Assembly: GCA_035606695.1 (NCBI GenBank)
Contig: DATNEW010000036.1
Span: 1-64,000 of the forward strand
Reading direction: 5' to 3'
DNA: 64,000 bases
From: Gemmatimonadaceae bacterium
GTDB lineage: Bacteria > Gemmatimonadota > Gemmatimonadetes > Gemmatimonadales > Gemmatimonadaceae
The position numbers were made by a program, and so were the translations under genes. The notes below the pieces were generated by a model. That model had not been told where the DNA came from. It saw only the letters and a list, made by a program, of their open reading frames with translations, and searched no databases. This document shows positions 6,757 to 11,616 of this stretch, one piece after another; position 1 is the stretch's first letter, and the number at the start of each line of letters is the position of its first letter.

Positions 6757-7285
6757 TGGCTTGCGCGAGAAGCTTCCGGTCGCGATCCGTAACCTCGCGC
6801 TGATGTCGCGGCGCTTCGTGCCACTTCGTCTCTCCGAGCTCCGCCGGCCCGTCTCCGGAGTGCGAGGAGTTCTGACGGTTCAGCATCTTCATGCGATGAA
6901 TCGTCCAGCTGGTCGCGGCAGCCATTAGGACCGGAGGCGACGCTAGCCACACCATGGCCCACCACGGTGTCCATGGCAGATATTTCGGAAATGCCACCGC
7001 AGTGATGCCTGCGGTGATCGCCGTGGTGAGCGCGAGCGCAGCGAACTCGACGACGGTTCGCCGGCGCAGACGATGGGCACACGGCGCGCAAATCCGCACG
7101 CCATGAACCTGATGCTCGTGGGCGGCGACACCGATATCGGTCCAGGGAGTTCCACAGACGCCACATGCGTTGGCAGCGTTCCGCCGGAGAGCGCGCTTCC
7201 GCATGACGCGCCAACTGAGCGCGGCGGCAGGTGCGATGATGATGCTGATGATCGCTGCGACTGCTGGAATGGCATCGCCGTGCAT
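6752..7285 (-). CDS. Membrane protein with paired CxxC motifs (integron cassette)
   Basis: The 177-residue protein starts MHGDAIPAVAAIISIIIAPA with a first hydrophobic segment. A CGVCGTPW motif near residue 41 and CAPC near residue 67 follow and could form a zinc-binding loop. Two or three further hydrophobic segments (about residues 78-100 and 107-128) precede a polar tail ending LLAQAT. The stop codon falls within attC 11. No family is recognised. With 3676-4035, 4743-5291 and 8920-9153 it is one of four cassette products with CxxC-type metal sites. Confidence 0.7.
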   Translation of the reverse strand: MHGDAIPAVAAIISIIIAPAAALSWRVMRKRALRRNAANACGVCGTPWTDIGVAAHEHQVHGVRICAPCAHRLRRRTVVEFAALALTTAITAGITAVAFPKYLPWTPWWAMVWLASPPVLMAAATSWTIHRMKMLNRQNSSHSGDGPAELGETKWHEAPRHQREVTDRDRKLLAQAT

Positions 7286-7320
7286 GCTGGGCCTCCGGCC
7301 GTGAAGCGATGTGTATAGCC

Positions 7321-7440
7321 ACCTAACGCCCTAGCTAAGCTGCGGGCTTTCAAGGGGGAAACTTGCCCATCACAGTACGCTAACGACGGGCGCGACGCCA
7401 GATTGCAGTCGGCACCCGTCAGCTTCAGCGTTCGTTATAC
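7321..7440 (-). repeat. attC site 12 (long form)
   Basis: It begins ACCTAACGCCCTAGCTAAGC and ends GCTTCAGCGTTCGTTATAC on the plus strand. The 120-bp centre carries TACGCTAACGACGG and CGACGCCAGATTGCAGTCGG, shared with attC 13. Confidence 0.92.
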
Positions 7441-7742
7441 CGCCGCGTCGCACGAGGGGCGGCGCCGAAGGCCCGCGTTACGCGGCCGAGCTCCGGAATT
7501 CACCGCGCCTCGATCCGGCGAGCGAAACTCGCCGGCGCAAGCGCGTGGCGCGAGACCTGATGCCCGACCGCGATCTCTTTGCCGTCTGGGCGCGCGGCCC
7601 TCGCGCAGGCGCGTGGCGCAGCTACCCAACGACTTCACCGCGATCGGTGGGCCGTCCACGCGCGGGGACGGCGCACATGGGCCGGAGCGACGGGGCGGCT
7701 GTTCCCCTCAGCATTTGACAGAAGCAATAGTGCTCTCTGGCG
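7441..7742. other. Non-coding cassette, copy A
   Basis: No reading frame here is convincing: open frames on both strands run through the flanking attC sites, are Arg/Pro/Gly-rich and lack recognisable domains. The sequence is related to the cassettes at 7862-8163 and 9315-9617. The three share the right-hand 100 bp, including GGCGCACATGGGCCGGAGCG and CCTCAGCATTTGACA, and the left-hand CGCCGCGTCGCACGA-like start. Copy A is the most divergent, with a changed internal repeat unit. Confidence 0.75.
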
Positions 7743-7861
7743 GTATAACGCCCGAGCTAAGCTGCGGGCCTTCAAAGAGGAAACCAGTCCGATCACAATA
7801 CGCTAACGACGGACGACGCCAGATTGCAGTCGGCACCCGTCAGCTTCAGCGTTCGTTATAC
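7743..7861 (-). repeat. attC site 13 (long form)
   Basis: It begins GTATAACGCCCGAGCTAAGC and ends GCTTCAGCGTTCGTTATAC on the plus strand. It is nearly identical in its centre to attC 12 and is flanked on both sides by related non-coding cassettes. Confidence 0.92.
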
Positions 7862-8163
7862 CGCCGCGTCGCACGAGAGGCCGCCCCGAAGCCTCGTTCA
7901 CGCGCAGAAGCAACGGGAAAGCATGTCGCCTCGACCCGGCGAGAGTAACTCGCCGGCGCAGGCGCGTGGCGCGATACCGAACGATTCGATCGAGATGGTT
8001 GGGCCGTCCAGGCGCGGGCCGCGGCGCAGGCGCGTGGCGCAGCGACCCAACGACTTGTCCGAATTCTGTGGGCCGTCCAGGCGCGGGGCCGGCGCACATG
8101 GGCCGGAGCGACGGGGCGGCTCTTCCCCTCAGCATTTGACAGCAGCAGTAGTGCTCTCTGGCG
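7862..8163. other. Non-coding cassette, copy B
   Basis: This cassette resembles copies A and C. It contains two tandem units of 68 bp (starting near 7956 and 8024) that share GCGCAGGCGCGTGGCGC and GGGCCGTCCAGGCGCGGG. Frames on either strand run into attC sites without a plausible start, so I regard it as non-coding. A structured RNA, promoter-bearing or purely passive cassette are all possible. Confidence 0.75.
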
Positions 8164-8263
8164 GTATAACGCCCTAGCTAAGCTGCAAGGAAGTCTAATA
8201 AGAGCGCCGGGCGCAGCCCGGCGCAATCCGTAGATTCCTTGTCAGCTTCAGCGTTCGTTAGGT
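8164..8263 (-). repeat. attC site 14
   Basis: It begins GTATAACGCCCTAGCTAAGC and ends GCTTCAGCGTTCGTTAGGT on the plus strand. The apical stem is GCGCCGGGC, loop GCA, GCCCGGCGC. It differs from attC 15 at only a few bases. Confidence 0.94.
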
Positions 8264-8776
8264 AGCTGGCGCATCCCTGTCAGACGCAAAGACGATGAAG
8301 GCGGTCCAGATGACGCCCTCGACAATGGCCTCCGCAGGCGCCTCCCGACGGACTTCATCCTCGTGCTGCGGCTCAAATCGACTTTCTTGAAGTGTGATTT
8401 GGAGCGGAAGGTACACCTTGCCCGCCGTATCTCGAACCGTGAGCTGCTCCGCGGCCGGAACTCCGACCGCCTCCTCCGGCGACGCGGGGTGAAGGGCGCC
8501 TGAAGAGGTGGGCTCGGACTGCGCCGCGCGATGGCTGCGCTCGGCCACGATATCTCGCTCAACCGGGTACTGCTGCACGCCGATGCCGGGAACCCGCGCG
8601 GCAACTTGCCACACTCCTTCACACCACGGAGCATCAGGTGCGCGAACGAGAAAAGCCGAAAATGCCGGCGGTCTGCCCGCTCGCCGATCCAGCGCGTCAC
8701 GCGGCGTTGTGCGTGGCCAAAGTTCGCCAATCGGATGCTCGCCACGCCACAGCGTAAGCGTCATACCCGGCACCAC
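8258..8776 (-). CDS. Hypothetical protein (integron cassette)
   Basis: The 172-residue protein starts MVPGMTLTLWRGEHPIGELW; the second Met, at 8764, is an equally good start. It has mixed beta-like segments (ELWPRTTPRDALDRR, GVWQVAARVPGIG, LTVRDTAGKVYLPLQITLQE) and a C-terminal hydrophobic stretch IVEGVIWTAFIVFAS. No signal peptide or known domain is recognised. The TAA stop lies inside the core of attC 14, as expected of a cassette gene. The function is unknown. Confidence 0.65.
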   Translation of the reverse strand: MVPGMTLTLWRGEHPIGELWPRTTPRDALDRRAGRPPAFSAFLVRAPDAPWCEGVWQVAARVPGIGVQQYPVERDIVAERSHRAAQSEPTSSGALHPASPEEAVGVPAAEQLTVRDTAGKVYLPLQITLQESRFEPQHEDEVRREAPAEAIVEGVIWTAFIVFASDRDAPAT

Positions 8777-8793
8777 AGAGAAGTCATGTAGCT

Positions 8794-8893
8794 ACCTAAC
8801 GCCCTAGCTAAGCTGCAAGGAAGTCTAATAGGAGCGCCGGGCGCAGCCCGGCGCAATCCGCAGATTCCTTGTCAGCTTCAGCGTTCGTTAGAG
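8794..8893 (-). repeat. attC site 15
   Basis: It begins ACCTAACGCCCTAGCTAAGC and ends GCTTCAGCGTTCGTTAGAG on the plus strand. Apart from AAGTCTAATAGG for AAGTCTAATAAG and CCGCAG for CCGTAG it matches attC 14 through the whole centre. Confidence 0.94.
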
Positions 8894-8919
8894 CGCGGGT
8901 GGGCGATACCGACGACTGG

Positions 8920-9153
8920 TCAGAGTCGCGTCCAGGTCGCCCCCCTTGAGAGTCGCGCGCGTTCGGCCTCGCCAGCGAACAGACGGACGAGACCACAATC
9001 CTCGCACACGACAACCTCCAGCTGGGCGGGCCGAAACATTCTCGCGAGTCCTGGGAGGAGCGCCGGGCCGTAGGCACTGTTCGCCGTCGTCGGCGACCGG
9101 TAGAGATTCGTGCCCGTACAGTTTGGACACGGACTGACGGGTGATTCGGTCAT
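8920..9153 (-). CDS. Small zinc-ribbon protein (integron cassette)
   Basis: The 77-residue protein has two CxxC knuckles, CPNC at residue 9 and CEDC near residue 51, typical of a zinc ribbon. Between them is NLYRSPTTANSAYGPALLPG with a short hydrophobic patch, and the C-terminus reads LVRLFAGEAERARLSRG. Small proteins with this layout occur widely as uncharacterised zinc-ribbon proteins. No catalytic site is visible, so a structural or nucleic-acid-binding role is only a guess. It is the first protein-coding cassette counted from the integrase. Confidence 0.75.
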   Translation of the reverse strand: MTESPVSPCPNCTGTNLYRSPTTANSAYGPALLPGLARMFRPAQLEVVVCEDCGLVRLFAGEAERARLSRGATWTRL

Positions 9154-9194
9154 CGATGCCTAGGTGGTTGAATCGCGATAAGTGCGTGTCGTCG

Positions 9195-9314
9195 CTCTAA
9201 CGCCCGAGCTAAGCTGCGAGCCTTCAAGGGGCAATACCGAAAGACTAAATCGAGATGCCGGCGGGCGCCAACCTGCCGAGATGCAGAACTCGTCAGCTTC
9301 AGCGTTCGTTATAC
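9195..9314 (-). repeat. attC site 16 (long form, nearest intI)
   Basis: It begins CTCTAACGCCCGAGCTAAGC and ends GCTTCAGCGTTCGTTATAC on the plus strand. Its centre closely matches that of attC 5, about 6 kb away. Confidence 0.92.
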
Positions 9315-9617
9315 CGCCGCGCCGCACAAGGGGCCGCGCCGAAGGCTCGCGTCACGCAAAAGAGTTCCGGGAATCACCCCGCCTCGCTCCGGCGCGAGGA
9401 ACTCGCCGGCGCAAGCGCGTGGCGCGATACCGAACGATTCGATCGAGATGGTTGGGCCGTCCAGGCGCGGGCCGCGGCGCAGGCGCGTGGCGCAGCGACC
9501 CAACGACTTGTCCAAATTCTGTGGGCCGTCCAGGCGCGGGGCCGGCGCACATGGGCCGGAGCGACGGGGCGGCTCTTCCCCTCAGCATTTGACACAAGCA
9601 GTAGTGCTCTCTGGCGG
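9315..9617. other. Non-coding cassette, copy C (first cassette next to attI)
   Basis: This is the cassette closest to the integrase. From about 9415 to 9617 it is nearly identical to copy B, including the two 68-bp units, the GGCGCACATGGGCC segment and CAGCATTTGACA. The left part has diverged. Possible frames on the minus strand (for example 9352-9597) are Arg/Pro-rich and continue in the same sense as copy B only by shared sequence, so I do not call a gene. Confidence 0.75.
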
Positions 9618-9707
9618 TATAACGCCAATTGGACTGCGGTGTTTAATAGCGGCGTTTAATAGCGGGGTTTGATGGCGCGCCTCAATAGCGGCGTTTAACG
9701 GTAAAGT
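9618..9707 (-). other. Probable attI recombination site region
   Basis: The boundary of the first cassette reads GGCGTTATACC on the minus strand, with the G/TT crossover position, and TAACGCCAATTGGACTGCGG on the plus strand. The latter resembles the TAACGCC...GCTGCGG end of the attC sites. It is followed by five 13-bp tandem units and then the intI 3' end, where GTTAGAC on the minus strand overlaps the stop codon. A weak minus-strand promoter (TTGAGG at 9680-9685, 18-bp spacer, TATTAA at 9656-9661) could drive the first cassettes. The exact attI limits are inferred. Confidence 0.6.
9641..9705. repeat. Five 13-bp tandem repeats beside intI
   Basis: Successive units on the plus strand are GTTTAATAGCGGC, GTTTAATAGCGGG, GTTTGATGGCGCG, CCTCAATAGCGGC and GTTTAACGGTAAA. 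Units 1 and 2 differ at one base and the others are degenerate. The AT-rich GTTTAA core stands out from the GC-rich surroundings. Such direct repeats at attI could be integrase-binding sites. Confidence 0.8.
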
Positions 9708-10772
9708 CTAACATCGCCCTTTGCCACCAAGCCTTGCGCCCCCGCCATCCCCGCGCACTCCGATTCCGACCCCACCTCCCGCCGCGCCCCCCTCTACAAC
9801 CCATCCCCAGGACTCCTCACCCAACACCCCCGTCGCACTCACATGCGTATAGATCATCGTCGTCCGGAGATCCGTGTGCCCCAGCAGCTCCTGCACCGTC
9901 CGAATATCCGATCCGCTCTCCAACAAGGGCGTCGCGAACGAATGACGGAGCGAATGGCACGTGGCCCGCTTCGCGATGCCCGACCGCCGCACCGCCGTCG
10001 CGAAGGCCCGCTGCACAACCGACTCGTGCAAGTGATGACGGCGACGTCGGCCGCCGCGATCGATCAGCGTCCGCGACGCCGGAAAGACATACTGCCACCC
10101 CCATGCGGTCTCCAGCGCCGGATACTTGCGCAATAGGCTCGCCGAGATTGCCGTCGGGACGATCCTCAGCCTCGTATCCGCCTCGAACTCCGTTCTCCGT
10201 GCCGCCAGCCAGGCGTCGAGCGGCGTTACACACGATATCGCCATCGGCGTCCGGCGGTCCTTGTCGCCTTTCCCGCCGACTACCGTGATCTCGCGGCGCG
10301 TCGTATCAATATCCTTCACGCGAAGCGACAGACACTCGCTCACGCGGAGTCCAGATCCGTACATCAGCATCCCGCACAATCGGACCGGGAGTTCGAGCTT
10401 CTCGAAAACGGCACGAACTTCCGCGGGTGTCAGCACCACCGGTAGCCGTCTCGGGCGACGCGCCGGGGTGAGCGCACTCAAGTCACCAATCGGCAATTCG
10501 AGCACACGGTCATAGAGGAATTTGAGCGCCGCGAGCGCCTGATTCTGCGTGGAGGCGGCGACGCCGGCATCAACCGCAAGCGACGATAGAAATCGGCGCA
10601 CGTCCGCCGTCGTCAGCTCGGACGGATGCCGCGTGTCGTTCGCCAGCACGAATCGGCGAATCCAATAGACGTACGCGTCTTCCGTCCGTCGGCTGAACCG
10701 ACGCTCGCGCGCGCAACGCCGAACGCTCGCGAGCAAGCGAGGCGAGGCAGTCATCTCGCAACCCGCCGTCAC
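9708..10772 (-). CDS. intI: Integron integrase IntI (tyrosine recombinase)
   Basis: The 354-residue protein has a SAM-like N-terminal core-binding domain and a C-terminal catalytic domain. Tyrosine-recombinase residues are present: Arg in GSGLRVSEC, His and Arg in CHSLRHSFAT, His in LLGHTD and the nucleophile Tyr in MIYTHV. The segment ETAWGWQYVFPASRTLID with RRRRHHLHESVVQRA is the extra domain that separates IntI from XerC/D. One oddity is ATPLLESG where most relatives have ATHLLE. After THV the frame runs on through a 43-residue Gly-rich tail; another frame would give VRSPGDGL and a stop at 9794, the usual IntI end, so a late frameshift is likely. The catalytic residues all precede it. The gene reads towards the cassettes. 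Confidence 0.94.
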   Translation of the reverse strand: MTAGCEMTASPRLLASVRRCARERRFSRRTEDAYVYWIRRFVLANDTRHPSELTTADVRRFLSSLAVDAGVAASTQNQALAALKFLYDRVLELPIGDLSALTPARRPRRLPVVLTPAEVRAVFEKLELPVRLCGMLMYGSGLRVSECLSLRVKDIDTTRREITVVGGKGDKDRRTPMAISCVTPLDAWLAARRTEFEADTRLRIVPTAISASLLRKYPALETAWGWQYVFPASRTLIDRGGRRRRHHLHESVVQRAFATAVRRSGIAKRATCHSLRHSFATPLLESGSDIRTVQELLGHTDLRTTMIYTHVSATGVLGEESWGWVVEGGAAGGGVGIGVRGDGGGARLGGKGRC

Positions 10773-10867
10773 TTCGCCCCCCCGAACATATCCCCTCGCC
10801 GCATGATCCAGAGCCTATAATCGCGTAGCCGTTGGCCGAGGGGCACACCAAAACGCCGCGCGCCGAA

Positions 10868-11488
10868 TCAAAACGTCGTTACCGATACACCAGATCCATC
10901 CGACGCACGCCGATCCGTCTCACCACCGAGCTGCCCCACCAGCCACCCATTCACCACCGCATCGATCACCAGATGCACCCGCGCCGCCGCCCCATCATTC
11001 CTCACCGCATGCGGATCCGCCAACCGCAAATACCAACACTCGCCCTCCGCCATCACCACGCGCCGCCCATTCAACAGAAACGTCACGTTCGGATTCGTCA
11101 TCACCGGGATGTGAATTCTCGCATGTCCCTGCTCGATCGACAGATCATGGTCCCGATGCTCGTGAATCACCGAACCCGACGCCAGCTGCATCAGCCGCAC
11201 TGCCTGCAACTCGCACGCGAACGAGGCGAGCACCTCGCGAAAGTAGGCACACCGCTCGAGCACTGGCGTGTCGCGGAATGCCGCGCAGGTCGGATCCGAA
11301 TAAATCATCTGCACGGGATGCGTCGCGTTCGCCGGACCACGCAACGCGATCGCCGACCACGAGCCGTCGAAGTTGCGCTGGACGAAATGCTCGGTCCAGC
11401 CGTCGGCGCCCGCGACGGCAAGATCGGCACGCAAACGCTCGGGATCGAACGAGAAGGGAAAGCGAATCGCGTCGGACAGCTCGGTCAT
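10868..11488 (-). CDS. Aspartyl/asparaginyl beta-hydroxylase-like protein
   Basis: From ATG at 11488 the product (206 residues) begins MTELSDAIRFPFSFDPERLR. It contains YFREVLASFACELQAVRLMQ, then HEHRDHDLSIEQGHARIHIP, then ADPHAVRNDGAAARVHLVID. The spaced His-x-Asp, the second His and the Arg form the iron and 2-oxoglutarate-binding pattern of the Asp/Asn hydroxylase family on a double-stranded beta helix. Members hydroxylate Asp, Asn or Pro side chains of proteins or small molecules; the substrate here is unknown. A TTG at 11584 would extend the protein into the terminator hairpin and is unlikely. It follows the M14 peptidase terminator and precedes intI. Confidence 0.75.
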   Translation of the reverse strand: MTELSDAIRFPFSFDPERLRADLAVAGADGWTEHFVQRNFDGSWSAIALRGPANATHPVQMIYSDPTCAAFRDTPVLERCAYFREVLASFACELQAVRLMQLASGSVIHEHRDHDLSIEQGHARIHIPVMTNPNVTFLLNGRRVVMAEGECWYLRLADPHAVRNDGAAARVHLVIDAVVNGWLVGQLGGETDRRASDGSGVSVTTF

Positions 11489-11529
11489 GAGACGCCTCTC
11501 CAGACTGGCGATAATCCGCCCATCACACC

Positions 11530-11566
11530 AAAAAACGCCCGCCGAGCAGTGAACCTCGGCGGGCGT
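11530..11566 (-). terminator. Rho-independent terminator after the M14 peptidase gene
   Basis: The minus strand forms ACGCCCGCCGAG / CTCGGCGGGCGT with an 8-nt loop, followed by six T residues (A-run at 11530-11535). It lies 51 bp downstream of the peptidase stop. Confidence 0.85.
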
Positions 11567-11616
11567 CTTGACGGGCTTTAGCAAATGCTATTCAGCAAAT
11601 GCTCTTTACCAAACGC

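Larger units (their letters stand above)
121..10772 (-). mobile_element. Chromosomal integron: intI, attI region and 17 cassettes with 16 attC sites
   Basis: Sixteen sites of about 96-120 bp share, on the minus strand, a left end like GCCTAACGAACGCTGAAGCTG and a right end like GCAGCTTAGCTAGGGCGTTAGGC, with hairpin-forming centres. These ends match the R''-L'' and L'-R' layout of attC. Nearly all genes between the sites are on the minus strand and end at or just before an attC, as cassettes do. The integrase lies at the right end and is transcribed in the same direction as the cassettes, with its 3' end towards the array. The left end has no attC after the DUF4236 gene and abuts an IS630-like fragment. 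Confidence 0.93.

Noticed and set aside
7713-7748. TTTGACA and TATAAC on the plus strand as a promoter in the non-coding cassettes
   Set aside because: The spacing between the two hexamers is 23 bp and they point against the cassette direction.
7403-7948. Open frame on the plus strand across two cassettes
   Set aside because: It runs through an attC site and the shared non-coding repeats, and encodes Arg/Pro-rich sequence without any domain.
828-9314. The regularly recurring ~100-bp sequences as a CRISPR array
   Set aside because: The repeats are 96-120 bp, folded, unevenly spaced by 280-620 bp with genes between them, and carry attC-type ends; no cas gene is present.
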